From positions 2,916,447 through 2,980,446 of the forward strand of contig JALPQD010000053.1 in NCBI GenBank assembly GCA_023101885.1: a DNA stretch of 64,000 nt, written 5' to 3'. A program made the position numbers and the translations under genes. Of the stretch, positions 1 through 10,480 are shown one piece after another. The notes beneath the pieces were generated by a model. That model was not told the DNA's origin. It was given only the letters and a program-made list of their open reading frames with translations, and made no database searches. How positions within the stretch are numbered: the first letter of the stretch is position 1; every line of letters starts with the position of its first letter. The stretch is from Typhlomys cinereus (lineage: Eukaryota; Chordata; Mammalia; Rodentia; Platacanthomyidae).

Positions 1-700
1 CCGAACGTCTCCTGGGGAGCAGCGCGATACGACCCCTTATCCCCCAGCCCCACATCCCCTTCTCCGTCATTCTCAGCATGGGTCCCCGTAGTCCGCAGGT
101 AAACTGAGGCAGGTGCCTTCCCGAAAGCCAAGTGCCACATCGGGGACAGGGCGGGGTTGAGGACGCGAGAGGCACGGGGGGTTGCGGCGTTGGGAGGACG
201 GTGGTCTCGGGGTGAGGGGCACAGAGGCGTCCGGGCGAGAGGCTTGGCAGTAACGGGGTTGGGAGATCTGGGGCCCTGCGTGCGCATTTCCAGGGTCTGG
301 AGTCACCTGAAGGGGGGGCTGAGGGGTCGGCGCAGCCTAAACTCCCCGCCCTCTCGGGCTCCACCCCGGAAACTGACCGTTAGCAATGACGTCACAGGGA
401 TACCTTCGCACTTTAGGGGCGGGGCTTGCACGGCGCCCGGAAGGGGCGGGGCCCGCCCGGCGCTCCGGGGAGGTGGAGCTAAAATGTGGCGTCGGGCGCT
501 GTCACTGCAGAGGCAGCGCCAGACGTTACCAAGATGCGGGGCACCTCTGGGCCTGTTAATAAATACGGGAACAGAGTCAGGTTTTGGGGCTACACGCTGG
601 TAGGCTGAGGCCGCAGCACGAGGCAGCAATAAAAGTGTTTCGGGATTCTCGGGCGCTGTGCCGCACCCTCTCCCCGTTATGCCGCACCCCCCCCATGCTC
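1..700. promoter_or_regulatory. CpG-rich promoter-like block at the left edge
   Basis: This is the most CpG-rich non-repeat block in the window. It holds a perfect CRE (tgacgtca, 387-394), two GC boxes (aggggcgggg at 415-424 and ggggcgggg at 443-451), and a possible plus-strand splice donor (CAG|GTAAAC near 98). An AATAAA lies at 628-633. No reading frame here resembles a known protein. In human the gene left of CCL19 is CCL27, so this could be a promoter upstream of CCL27, such as an alternative first exon, or an unrelated lncRNA promoter. Direction of transcription is not resolved. The promoter call is inference from composition and motifs. Confidence 0.45.
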
Positions 701-1009
701 TTGCCTGCTCTGTGCTCTTTGCGTGTTCGCAGACCGAAAAGAACATGTCGCTGGAGAGAACCAGTCCAGAGCAGCCCAGGCTATGGAAATATTTATTAGC
801 CAAGTGGCCTTGGCCAAATCACCGACTGGCTGGAGGCCCGTTAGCTCTTCTACTCTTGGGCTGAGACCGATTCTCCGTGATTCTATTTTTTTTCCCTGTA
901 CTTCTAACACATTGCCCCCCCTTCATGTCCTTTTTTTTTTTTTTTTTTTCAATTAACTCACTGAGCCCAATTAGTCCTCCCCACATGGGTGTGGGTTATT
1001 TGAATTTTT
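701..1009. other. Non-coding, no gene seen
   Basis: Short unique stretch with a poly-T run near 930-950. No conserved reading frame, RNA gene or clear repeat is visible. Confidence 0.4.
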
Positions 1010-1090
1010 TTTTCACAGTCATTCGATCAGCCACCATTTACTGAATGTCTACAGTGTGTCAGATACTGTGCTGGACATGGATAAGGTAGT
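1010..1090 (+). repeat. Ancient L2-like retroelement fragment
   Basis: Contains the 'ccaccatttactgaatgtct ... gatactgtgctggacatgg' pattern typical of the 3' part of old mammalian LINE2-type repeats. It is strongly diverged. The family name is from memory. Confidence 0.4.
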
Positions 1091-1104
1091 GAAAAAGCCT
1101 GTGT

Positions 1105-1335
1105 GACTGACTGACTGCATGCCTGTAACCCCAGCCTTGTGAGGAGCAGAGAAAGTCCTTGGGACTTTCTGGCTAGGCATAAAGTAGCCCAAAAGACAAG
1201 TCCCAGGTTCAGTGAAAGATGTATCTCAAAGAAATAGATAGGGAATGATAGAGCAGGACACTCCATGTCCTCCTCTGACCTTTGCATGCGTGCCCCCACA
1301 TATAGAAGTACATGAACCTCACACACTTAAACAGA
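1105..1335 (+). repeat. Rodent SINE, B4/B1-like
   Basis: Begins with the B1-style 'gcatgcctgtaaccccagc' and ends in 'cctcctctgacctttgcatg ... cacacac', the usual tail of rodent composite SINEs. Diverged; subfamily uncertain. Confidence 0.45.
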
Positions 1336-1732
1336 GAACCTGTCATGTGCTGGTAAAGATGGCAGAGTGAATAGAAGACAAACTGGATCACTGCAGTAAG
1401 TGGAGGAGGCTGGCCAGAGAAGTCAAGATGACGCTGCACCAGAGCCAGAAAAGGACAATTAACTTGGCGAAAGACCTGGAAATAGCTACCCCCAGACCTC
1501 TGACATTCCAGCCAAGCCCTACTGAGGGCCTAATCTTCAGCAAGGTTGGTCTCAGGAGGGAAGACAGTTTTATGGCTAAACTGATGGTATGGGAGAGAGT
1601 GACTAGAAATGAGATGAACATTTCTTCATGGTGAAATGGAAAGACTGGACACCCCTATTCTCTCCTGCATCCCACCATCCTTCTCTTATATCCATCTTCC
1701 TCAGCCTTACCTACATACAGGCAGGTACAGGA
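1336..1732. other. Unique non-coding sequence left of the CCL19 relic
   Basis: No gene or recognised repeat. The right-hand 100 bases (from about 1620) show weak similarity to the sequence just downstream of CCL19 (about 20400-20480), so the duplicated segment may begin here, but this could be chance. Confidence 0.3.
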
Positions 1733-2000
1733 GACCATTGGAAACACAGTATACCTGCGAAGAGGCTATGCTCTTGCCACGCTTAGCCTTTCACTCACAC
1801 TCACACATTGGCATCCCAGGTCCTGTCCTGGCTGGGTTAAATTTGGTGCAGAGAGGCCTGATCCTCCCCTCTGGTTCTTGGACCCTCAGACCAGGATGAT
1901 TCATATTCCTTTGCTCAGAAATAGGACTCCCTATGCCCTGTGCCAAGGGGTGACAGCTGTGAGGCTTGTTCTGGGGAAGGAAGGAGAAGGGTCATTGCCT
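1733..2000 (-). pseudogene. Decayed copy of CCL19 exon 4 and 3'UTR
   Basis: This segment aligns along its length with 20487-20770, the 3' end of CCL19, in the same orientation. Shared blocks include ctcttgccac, tgattca-attcctt--ctcag and the acceptor region ttctggggaaggaag. The splice acceptor CAG of exon 4 survives at 1971-1973. The following codons read NKPHS, where CCL19 reads SKRHSS, and the stop codon is lost (TGT CAC instead of AGT TAA). The poly(A) signal is also destroyed (attgg kept, ttttatt lost). Exons 1-3 are not present, and a B1 element begins about 15 bases past the last alignable base. It is therefore a non-functional partial duplicate and not a second CCL19 gene. Mouse has several Ccl19/Ccl21/Ccl27 copies at this locus, which makes an old segmental duplication plausible here. 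Confidence 0.8.
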
Positions 2001-2014
2001 GCTTTTGTTTATGC

Positions 2015-2125
2015 AACTTGTTTGTTCTGAGACAGGGTTTTGCTCTGTAGCCCAGGCTGGCCTTAAACTTGTGGTGATCTTTGTACCCCAGCCTCCCAAG
2101 TGTTGTGATTACAGACATGTGCCCC
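2015..2125 (-). repeat. B1 SINE
   Basis: Reverse-strand B1: 'gagacagggttttgctctgt agcccaggctgg' through 'cctcccaagtgttgtgatta cagacatgtgcc'. It sits at the edge of the CCL19 relic. A poly-T run follows at about 2158-2182. Confidence 0.75.
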
Positions 2126-2194
2126 ATGTCCTACAGTGAATTGCTTTTCCATATTCTTTTTTTTTTTTTTTTTTTTTTTTTAATGTTCCCTTAG

Positions 2195-2555
2195 GAGGCT
2201 CCTCTCCCCAGTCCATGTGGTCTTGGAGGGGCTCTCAACAACAGTGTTGTGACCTCACCGATCCCCGAACACTGTGATCCACTGAAGACCTGAGTATGTG
2301 TCACAGGCACAGTGAACCAGAACTTTTCAGGAGCTTTGAAGCTTGGGTGCTAGACAGAAGAGGGCTCATGTTCAGGTCAGTCACTCTAAACATTCAGAAC
2401 TGAGGTTTCTATACTTCCTGCTAGAAGAGCAGGGAATCATAAGAATGTTCTGTGATAAGAAGGATCCTTCTTACAAATGAGAGGAGTGAAAGCAAGTAAT
2501 CAGAGCTGAAAAATAAACCTGAATAGATTCAGTTATGTGGTCTGATAAACTTTTG
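2195..2555. other. Unique non-coding sequence
   Basis: No gene, RNA gene or clear repeat recognised. Confidence 0.35.
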
Positions 2556-2559
2556 CCTT

Positions 2560-2705
2560 TTTCTTTTTACAACAGAGTCTTACTCTATAGCACAGGCTGG
2601 TTTAGAACTACCTAAGCAAACAAAGGTTGCCCGGAGTTCATAATCCTCCTGCCTCTGCCTCCTGAGTGCTGGGGTCTGAGCATCACTATACCCTTAACTA
2701 AATTT
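2560..2705 (-). repeat. B1 SINE, diverged
   Basis: 'agagtcttactctatagcac aggctgg' and 'cctgcctctgcctcctgagt gctgggg' mark a reverse-strand B1 with a small internal insertion. Confidence 0.65.
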
Positions 2706-2709
2706 TCTT

Positions 2710-2915
2710 TTCATTCTCTCTAGTATTGCCCACCACACACAAAGTCCTGGCTTTGATCCCCAACACTGGATATAAAAGAGGCGTGACAACTCATAATCCT
2801 AGTACGTGGGAGGTGAAGAGATAAGAGGATCAGAACGATTCATCCTCAGCTACATAATGAGTTTGAGGTAAATTTGGGCTACCTGGGACCTGTCTCAGAA
2901 ACAAATAAATAAAAA
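2710..2915 (+). repeat. ID/B1-type composite SINE
   Basis: Starts with an ID-like tail ('ctttgatccccaacactgg'), continues with B1-like 'aatcctagtacgtgggaggt' and ends with an A-rich tail (aaataaataaaaaaac). Confidence 0.6.
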
Positions 2916-2940
2916 AACTCTATCCAAATTCTTATCTGTA

Positions 2941-3215
2941 CCATTCCAGGCCTATAACCATTTCTCTCTTCCCCTTCTCTCCCCTCCCATCCCCTCCCCT
3001 TCCTCCTCTCCCCTCTTCTCCTCTCCCCTCCCCTCTCCCCTCCTCTGCCCTCCTTTGTCCCCTACTCTCTCCCCTCCTCTTTCCTCCCCTCTCTCCTCCT
3101 TTCCTCTCCCCTCCCCTCCCCTCTTCTGTCTCCCATCCCTTCCCCTCCCCTCCCCTCTCTCCTCTCCTCCCCTCCCGTTTCTCCTCTTCCCTCTTCTCTT
3201 TCCTCTCCCCTTTCC
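2941..3215. repeat. Polypyrimidine tract (CCCCTCT)n
   Basis: About 270 bases almost purely of C and T on the plus strand, built from irregular CCCCTCT/CCCCTCCT units. The long reading frame here (2932-3246, minus) is a low-complexity artefact rich in Arg, Gly, Glu and Lys. Confidence 0.85.
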
Positions 3216-3339
3216 CCCTCGTTATGCAGGCTAGGCTAACTTCCAACTTTCTGCCTTAGTCTCTCAAGTAATGGAATTACAAACTGTACCATCTCACGGG
3301 GCTCTCCTTTTTCTATTATTATTTAATTAAAAATATTAT

Positions 3340-3645
3340 GCATGTAAAACAGACATTATGCATGTGAGAGAGAGTTTGTTGTATGTGTTCATATGTGACA
3401 GTGCTTTCCATGTGAGTTCAAAGGATCAGAGGACAACTTAGGTGTTTGTCACTGTACTGCATACTCCAGACTGATTGGCCCAAGAGCATCTGGGATATTC
3501 TGCTTCTGCCTCCTATTTCATGTGTGAGTTCTGGGATTACAGACATGTGGCACCATATTCAGCTTTTACTTGAGTTCTGGGGATTGAACCTAGGTTTGTG
3601 TAGCGAAGGCTTTTGTCCATTGAGCCATCTCTCTGGCTCTGGTTC
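3340..3645 (-). repeat. Rodent B4/B2-type SINE, diverged
   Basis: Reads as the reverse complement of a tRNA-headed SINE, ending with 'tccattgagccatctctctg g'. The middle contains B1-like 'ctgggattacagacatgtgg'. The two SINE types appear fused. Confidence 0.5.
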
Positions 3646-3670
3646 TCTCTTTCTTTCTCTCTGTCTCTCT

Positions 3671-3808
3671 CCCTTCCTTCCTTCCTTCCTTCCTTCCTTC
3701 CTTCCTTCCTTCCTTCCTTCCTTCCTTCCTTCCTTCCTTCTTCCTTCCTTCCTTCCTTCCTTCCTTCCTTCCTTCCTTCCTTCCTTCCTTCCTTCCTTCC
3801 TTCCTTCC
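3671..3808. repeat. (CTTC)n microsatellite
   Basis: About 138 bases of CTTC tetranucleotide with one interruption near 3740. Open frames across it (Pro-Ser-Phe-Leu or Arg-Lys-Glu-Gly repeats) are artefacts. Confidence 0.95.
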
Positions 3809-3834
3809 TCTCTCTCTTTCTCTTTTTCTCTTTC

Positions 3835-3950
3835 TTTTGACAGGGTTCTCTGTTGCTCAAACTGGCCTCCAATTCACTATGTAGCTGAGAATAACCTTGA
3901 ACTTCTGATCTTTCTGTTTCCAACCATGTCATACCATACCCAGTTTTTCT
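3835..3950 (-). repeat. B1 SINE
   Basis: 'gacagggttctctgttgctc aaactggcct' and 'cactatgtagctgag' are reverse-strand B1 landmarks. Confidence 0.75.
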
Positions 3951-4106
3951 TTCCTATTTTTCTTTTATTGGGAAGTTTATTAAAAATATAGACTAATAGT
4001 CCTGTGCTTAAATGTTACTGTTGTTTTGTGCTGACTTCCACAAAACAGAACTAACCGTAAAGGACTTTTCACAAACACACTATATAGAAGTAAAAACATA
4101 AACAGA

Positions 4107-4390
4107 AGGCTGGAGAGATGGCTCAAGGTTTACAAATCTATCTTGAAAACAGAAGGTCCTTAGTTTGAATCCCAGGTCCCACATAAAAATGCCAGGCAGA
4201 AATGGCAGTGGCTTGCATTTCCGGCCCTGGTGGGTGGAGCCTGGAAAACCTCAGAATGAAGCAAAAAGGAGTTAGAAGCAATCCAGGATGATTCCCGAAG
4301 TCACCCTTGGTCCTCCACAGGGACACAGTACCCTCTAGTACAGACACACACACACACACACATGCGCGCACATACATATTTAAAAAACCC
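4107..4390 (+). repeat. B2-superfamily (DIP-like) SINE
   Basis: tRNA-derived head 'ggctggagagatggctcaag', body with 'gccaggcagaaatggcag' and 'caatccaggatgattcc', and a (CA)n tail followed by A-rich sequence. Same family as the copies at 12567, 27969, 33464 and others. Confidence 0.85.
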
Positions 4391-5180
4391 ATAAACAGAG
4401 ATGACTGATGAGACAGAACGTTTAAGACATAATGCCCTTATAATTACCACTTGCTAGAAAGTGGAGTCTTACGTTATTTACAACTATATCAACACAGAGT
4501 CCAAATATGACAGGCATAAGGATACATACACTATGACTACAAGACATCTTTTTTTTTTTTGTATTTCCTGAAAAGTTTTATATTTTAGCTATGAAAATCA
4601 GTTCCCACAACCCAACTTGTTCTTAACAAATAGAATCTGTATGTCCATTTAATCTGATTTGCACCTTTCTTGGACAATTCATCTGCAGAGAGGATTAAGT
4701 GTAATTAGTTTCTTCATATGTCTTCCCACATGGCTCTCAATCTTCAGATGCTGTCCAATTTCTTTAGGATAAACGGAGTGGCCTGCAGCAGGGCCATGTA
4801 AATAAGGAAGTTCCGTATGAAGGAGACATCTGTTTATATCCTCGTCCAGCTTCCGCATGAGGCTTCGGCAGAACATGGAGGCTCAGCCTTGGGAGCAGCC
4901 GCTATTCTTCGCTGTCCTGGCCACAGACACTTTCCTATTTTTAAGTAACATTTTTTTTTTCTACAATTAGTTTTGTTCACATTAGTGTAATGGGGCTCAC
5001 TGTGTTTTTCCATACATGTACACATTGTCCATTGAGCATGTCCATCCCCTTTCTACCCAAAGTCCCTCTCCCTTCTCTTCTCAGCACCTTTCGCAGCCCT
5101 TAAAAAATTTCCTTCTGTTCTTGCTTTTGTATGCATTTCCCCATATCCATCATTCCATTCTGCAAGTTTCTTTTTCTTTT
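4391..5180. other. Non-coding; possible old L1 3'UTR piece at its right end
   Basis: No gene seen. About 4960-5160 resembles rodent L1 3'UTR sequence in reverse ('catgtacacattgtccattg' then a pyrimidine-rich part). The rest is unassigned. Confidence 0.3.
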
Positions 5181-5290
5181 TCTGTAAGACAGGATCTCAC
5201 TTTGTAGCTCAGGTTGGCCTATAATTCACTATGTAGTCCAGGATGGCCTCAAACTTGTGAGCTTCCCTTAGCTGGCCTCCAAGTGCTAGC
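5181..5290 (-). repeat. B1 SINE
   Basis: 'agacaggatctcactttgta gctcagg' through 'ctggcctccaagtgctagc'; reverse-strand B1 ending in A/T-rich sequence. Confidence 0.7.
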
Positions 5291-5318
5291 ATTTTAAAAA
5301 AAATATTTCATTTCAGAG

Positions 5319-5365
<47 letters not shown>
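5319..5365. repeat. (ATAG)n microsatellite
   Basis: Eleven or so ATAG units followed by GA repeats. Confidence 0.95.
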
Positions 5366-5375
<10 letters not shown>

Positions 5376-5545
5376 CAGACCGCTGTGGCCTGGTCTGGGT
5401 ACGGAGGCTTTTAGGAAGTTCTCTTGCTATCATGTGAGCTTCCGCTGATGGAATTCGGGTGGCCATGTTTGCACAAGGGAGCTTTATCAACCGGCCCCAA
5501 GTGCTGGTATTACGGGCATGTGCCACCACTCCACGACCATCCCTT
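5366..5545 (-). repeat. B1-like SINE remnant
   Basis: The right half ('ccaagtgctggtattacggg catgtgccaccactcc') is the 5' part of a reverse-strand B1. The left half is not recognised. Confidence 0.4.
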
Positions 5546-7084
5546 ATTTCTAAAAGTCGGACTTATTATTTTCCTTACGTGTATTTGTCTTTCTGTGTTT
5601 GACTTGTTTCACCATCAACAGACAGTTCTCGGTATGCTTTTTAAACTCATCCCTTTGTAGTGCTCAGCCTCTCTGGGCCTGCAGGGGGCATCCTGTGCCT
5701 GTAGAAAACAGGACCTGGACCTTGTGGCTGGAGACCTCGACCTCCAAGCCTGCAGAGGGCATCTAGTTAATAGACAAAGTCAGATGTTAATAACTAAGTC
5801 TTGGCTTGTGGAACCCTGGCTTTGGCCTGCACAGGCTGCGATTCAGTATTCCAGAAAGGGGCTGGCAAAGAGCAAGAAACCAAATGACTCAACCTTTGAA
5901 AGTCCCCAGTCTTGGGGAGAGGTCTGTTTCACTTCCCATTCCATGTTCACATCCAGAGGGTCTCGGCCTAGACCCAGGGATAGAGTTTGGCTTTGCAGTC
6001 CCTCAGTGTGGGTGGAACATGGCAGAAGAACTCCAGGAAGTGCTGAAGCGTCAGGATGTGGGGAGTTTTGAGCAACAGCACCCCCTTTCCCTGCCTCCTA
6101 CCCTCCAGAGCTTGAAGTAATCCCATTGCCAGTTTCCTGAATACTTCCCGCCTTCATCCCTGTTATCTAAGCCTCTCTGAATCCCAGGGTGCCAGGGCCT
6201 GGACTGAACTTGCTTGGGAGAAATTTAGGAAAAGAGAGCTTCTGAATTCAATAGAAGAGATGACCCATGTCACTGGGCTTTGGGCGTTCTTGGGGTTAGA
6301 GGGAGGCAGGGGAGCTGCATCATGGATGGAGCTTTGAGAACAAGTGTGTCAGGTGAGAAGATTTTCTAGAGAGACTTAACAGCAAGCACAAAGCAGAGGG
6401 ACATAGGGGTCTGTGGTTCTATGGATGGTGAAGGGCTAGTAGTGAGGGAGGCTTAGGACAGCAAGGAGGCCATTCACAGTCAGATGCCTAAGGATAGGCC
6501 AGGGGGTAGCTAGCCCAGCTCCACGTCTCAGGTCTCCCCCTGGGCTTTTTGTGAGAAGTGGGTTCAGTGCTGCAGTTGCCCTCTCAGGGGCTCTAGAGTC
6601 AGGGCTGGGCTTAGCCAGGAGGCCGAGGAAACTGCACAGACCCCAGAGACATTAAAGAGTCAGGAAGCTCAGGCCTGGATAACCAGCTGGAGTGAGAGGA
6701 AGAAACAGATGGGTGAGCCGGGGATGACATGCAGATCCATTTCTGGCTCCCAGGCTGCGGAGCCAACTGTCTATTTGGGATTTTTTTTCTCGACTTTCTC
6801 ACAGATGCTTAATTCCAAAATCAAATTCTAGACTCTCAACACCTCCCTCCCGGCTTGTCTCCTCCCCCAGTCTTCCATCTCTGAGAATGTCACCACTATC
6901 TACCTCTGCAGTTGCTCGGCCTGAAGGCTGCCATCATCCTGGGTCCCCCCCCCCCTTATGCCTCAAATAGGATCTATCAGCTTGGTCTGTTGTTCTGTTT
7001 CATAAACATATCTACAGTCACTCTGTTCTTTTCTAAGTGTTACCATTTAGGTGAGGACCTTGTCAACTCTTAAGAAACATTTAT
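5546..7084. other. 1.5 kb without recognised gene or repeat
   Basis: Balanced base composition and few recognisable repeats. Small frames (for example 5724-6071) have no recognisable domain. It could hold regulatory sequence, but nothing specific is visible. Confidence 0.3.
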
Positions 7085-7262
7085 TTATTTACCTTGTATT
7101 CATATATGTATGTGGGTTACACATACTGTGGTGTTCATGTGGAGGTCTGAGAACAACTTGTGGAGCTCGATTTTTTCTTTCCACCATGTGCGCTCTGAGA
7201 ATCAAATTTAGGTCGTCAGGCTTGGAAGCAAGTGCTTTTACCCACTGAGTTATCTTGCTGGC
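7085..7262 (-). repeat. Rodent B2/B4-type SINE
   Basis: 'ccaccatgtgcgctctgaga atcaaatttaggtcgtcagg cttgg' and 'cccactgagttatcttgctg gcc' are the reverse complement of the common rodent tRNA-headed SINE. Confidence 0.65.
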
Positions 7263-7269
7263 CTAAGAG

Positions 7270-7556
7270 GATCTTTTCATTTTTAATATTTTGTTTATTT
7301 GAGAGAGGAGGAGGGGAAAAAGAGAGAAGGAGAGAAAACCAGAGAGAGAGAGAGAGAGAGACAGACAGATAGATAGACAGACAGACAGAGACAGTGAGAC
7401 AGAGAGAGAGAGACAGACAGAGAGAGACAGAGGGGGGGCATGGAAGACAGTACAAGTTTCAGAAGTCAGTTCTCCTCTTTCCATAAGTGGGCTTCAAAGG
7501 TCACCATGCCAGGGTTAGGGGCAATAGTTTACCCATTAAGTTATCTCGCTGGTCCC
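7270..7556 (-). repeat. SINE with GA/GACA microsatellite tail
   Basis: Contains a purine run (GAGAGA, GACAGACA, about 7300-7436) followed by 'cattaagttatctcgctggt cc', the reversed tRNA head. The leucine/serine-rich reading frames here are artefacts. Confidence 0.5.
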
Positions 7557-7639
7557 CAAGAGAGTCTTTTTAAAGTATAAGTGAGATCACATTATTCCTG
7601 CTGAAATCTTTCACACTGCTTAAAACAAAATCCTCACTT

Positions 7640-8275
7640 CTTCCTATGGTCTGCAAAGAAGGAGATTATCTTTGATACCAACGGAATGCAGCCAAGGGCA
7701 GGGCAGGAGAAGCAAAACTGAAAACAACAGACCATAATTCAGAACACTAAAAACCCTATATTATTCCCCTGGAACCAGACCAGCTAAATCTTTCCCCATC
7801 CTAAAGCTCAGGGAACCTTGCAGCCTAAAGATGGGGAAAACCATTGATGTGCAAGATTCTGCACACAAGTTAGGGCTGCAGCAGCCAGGATTGGATTTTG
7901 CCTGACCTGCAAAATGGCTGACATGTCAACGACCACCCAAAGTCTAACATGGATCATAGGGGAGAGCTTCAGGCAGTAGGATCCTTAGAGACAAGGGATT
8001 ATTAAATAGTCATAATAGAGTTCCCATCCTAACAGGGAGCCCAAGAAGGAGTTCTGGGCTATGCCACTGAGTCCTGAACCCTCACTAGGGTGGAGGACTC
8101 AGAGAGAGGTTCAGGATACTCCAGGGAATGGAAAGAAGGAAAGGGGAGGCATCCGGAGAAGGAGAGGGAAGGAGTGGGGTGAAAGGAAGAGGGGAAAGGG
8201 GGAGAGTGCAATGGGGGGGGTGACGGGAGGCAAGGGGGAGGGAGAGAAAGGGGTATGATTAGGAAAAAAATAAAA
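7640..8275 (+). repeat. Probable old L1 3'UTR with purine-rich tract
   Basis: Ends in a G/A-rich polypurine block (8110-8255) followed by an A-rich tail (taggaaaaaaataaaaaag), the layout of rodent L1 3' ends. No ORF2 is recognisable. Family assignment is inference. Confidence 0.4.
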
Positions 8276-8539
8276 AAGAAGTGAGTCATGTGACTATGCC
8301 CTTTCCACTGTCCCTTCCATTCTCCCTTCTTTTTCCTCTCTACCTCAGAGTCTGGTCATTTCTCCTTGAACTTGGCTTCTTTAGACATAAGCTTGAATAT
8401 GTCCTAAAGCAATTCTATTTAAGTGGTAGCAGTAGAATTAGCGATAGTGTCATTGTCTTGACCCTTTCGACTCAGCAATGTTGAAATGTCTATAGCTAAT
8501 TGCTTTCCAAGAACAACAAAAAATCCAACATAAGAAGAA

Positions 8540-8840
8540 AATATAACAGGGTTTAAAGTCAAGTTCATCTTGTCTTAAAGTCTTTGCCTTGCAAACAAAG
8601 ACCTGAGTTAGGATCCCAGATCCTATGTAAAAGTACCTGGTGTATACAGCAGTGGCCTGCACTTCTGACTGTGGAGACCAGAGCCCGGAAAGCCCCAGAA
8701 CAAAGCAATAAGGTACAGCAATCCGGGAGGATTTCTGATGTCACTCTTGGGCCTCCACAGGCACATATACTCAAATACCCTCTTGTACACGTGCCCCCTA
8801 CATGTACACACACACACACACACACCACATGCAGAAAAAG
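8540..8840 (+). repeat. B2-superfamily (DIP-like) SINE, diverged
   Basis: Head is worn, but the body ('tatacagcagtggcctgcac', 'gcaatccgggaggatttctg') and the (CA)n tail match the local SINE family. Confidence 0.75.
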
Positions 8841-9285
8841 ATGAAAATAACAAATGCCAGGTAAGCACCAACTCCAGTTTCAGAACTACTGATTGTAGTT
8901 TTTATTCACATTTCTCTCCTTGCTTTGTACTTCATCTTGTCTTTTTTACATTCTCCTTTGTTCCATTCTTGTATGTAGCTTGTTGTAGTGGTAATACCAT
9001 TCCCACAGAGATTTTGATTGATTTCTTTTCCTGGGAATTGTTCTCTTGATGTTAAGCATGGCCGTGCAACAACTCTGGCTAAAGAAATGTGAGCAGAAGT
9101 GGCATGTGCCACTTGTGATCAAAGACATGTAAGAAAGTGTTCCCCCTTGCTGTGTGCTCTGACTGGAATGATCGTGAGAGCATGTGTTGAGATCAAAGTG
9201 GCTTGGAATGCTGAGCAGCCACATGGAGCCCATCTGTGTCAGAAATTTGCCTAGACCCACAGCAGGCCAGTATGCGTGGGAATAG
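8841..9285. other. Non-coding sequence, nothing recognised
   Basis: No gene. May be part of an old retroelement; the origin is not clear. Confidence 0.3.
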
Positions 9286-9286
9286 A

Positions 9287-9287
<1 letters not shown>

Positions 9288-9326
<39 letters not shown>
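9288..9326. repeat. (GT)n microsatellite
   Basis: About 19 GT units. Confidence 0.92.
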
Positions 9327-9327
<1 letters not shown>

Positions 9328-9549
9328 GTTACTCAGAGTTGAGCGTAACCTGTTAGTAGCATAATTTAGTCTATTCTGTCTAATCATCAGTGGTATTGGT
9401 AGTTACTAAGCGTTGCAGAATAGAGACAAGATTACAAAAAGTCAGAGCTCTTAGAAGTGGAGTTGGACTGAGTTATGACCTGCTCAAATTCATATTTTGG
9501 AGTTTTCACCTTCAATTTGATCATATTTAGAGCATTCCTTAATTTTTAT

Positions 9550-9815
9550 TTATCTATTTTTTGTATGTGTTTGTATGTATAGGTGCCAGTGTGTATGTGT
9601 ATGTGTGTAGAAAAGACACTGTGAGTTTCTGAGAGGCCTAAGGGTGACTTTTGGAATCATTCCGGATTTCTCTACCCCCTTATTGTTTTGGGATTTTTTC
9701 CAGCTTCTACCTTCTGGGGCTGGAAGTACAGGCCACAGCCATTTCCACCTGCCAGTTTTATGTGGGATTCAGGATCCAAACTCAGGTCTTTTTGATTTCA
9801 AGGCAAAGTGATAGT
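9550..9815 (-). repeat. B2-superfamily (DIP-like) SINE, diverged
   Basis: Reverse copy: 'tgtgtatgtgtatgtgtgta g' tail, then 'cctaagggtgacttttggaa tcattcc' and 'gggattcaggatccaaactc agg'. The tRNA head is cut off; another copy of the family starts just to its right. Confidence 0.65.
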
Positions 9816-9835
9816 ATTCTTTTGTTTACTTTATT

Positions 9836-9837
9836 TT

Positions 9838-9884
<47 letters not shown>

Positions 9885-10122
9885 CAGAGGGCACTGTGTA
9901 TTCCTGTGGAGGACCAAGGATGACTTTGAGAATCATCCTGGATTTCTTCTACCTCCTTTTTGCTTGGCTTTGGAATTTCCTAGGCTCCGCCCACCGGGTC
10001 AGAAATACAGGCTGCAGCAGTTTCTAACTGGCATTTTTTATGTGGGACCTGGGAACTGAACTCAGGACCTTCTGCTTTCAAGACAGAGTCTCAATCCCCG
10101 AGGCCATCTTTCCAGCCTGAAA
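9836..10122 (-). repeat. B2-superfamily (DIP-like) SINE
   Basis: (GT)n, then 'atcagagggcactgtgta', 'ggaccaaggatgactttgag' and the reversed head 'ccatctttccagcc'. Full length. Confidence 0.85.
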
Positions 10123-10124
10123 GA

Positions 10125-10285
10125 TAGTGTTCTTAAGCTTGTAATCTCAGTACTGGGGACTTGGAGGCTGCAGAATCAGAAATTCAGTTATCTTTAGCTA
10201 CACAGGGAGTTTAGGCCTAGTCTGAACTACATGAGATCCTGTCTCATTAAACCAAAATAAGTAAGTAAGTAAGTAAGATGAAGTC
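10125..10285 (+). repeat. B1 SINE, diverged
   Basis: 'gcttgtaatctcagtactgg', 'ctacacagggagtttaggcc' and an A-rich (AAGT)n tail. Confidence 0.6.
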
Positions 10286-10374
10286 ATGAAGATGGGGGCT
10301 CTAATCTAATGGGTGTGGTCTAATAAGAAAAAAGAGATTCTCTCTTTCCTTTTCTCTCTCATACACACACTAGG

Positions 10375-10480
10375 TGAGTAAGAAACTTCATCAGAAACTG
10401 ACCTTGTTGATACCTTTATTCTTAGAATGTCAGTCATTAGAACTGTGAGAAAATAAATTTTTGTTGTCTGTGGCTCTTTT
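10375..10480 (+). repeat. MaLR-type LTR fragment
   Basis: 'agaactgtgagaaaataaat ttttgttg' resembles the 3' part of old mammalian MLT/MST (MaLR) LTRs. Recognised from memory only. Confidence 0.4.

Noticed and set aside
303..803. 166-codon minus-strand frame in the CpG block
   Set aside because: GC-rich DNA has few stop codons. No domain, and the opposite strand is equally open.
3446..3991. 181-codon reading frame
   Set aside because: Made of a CTTC microsatellite plus SINE pieces; low complexity.
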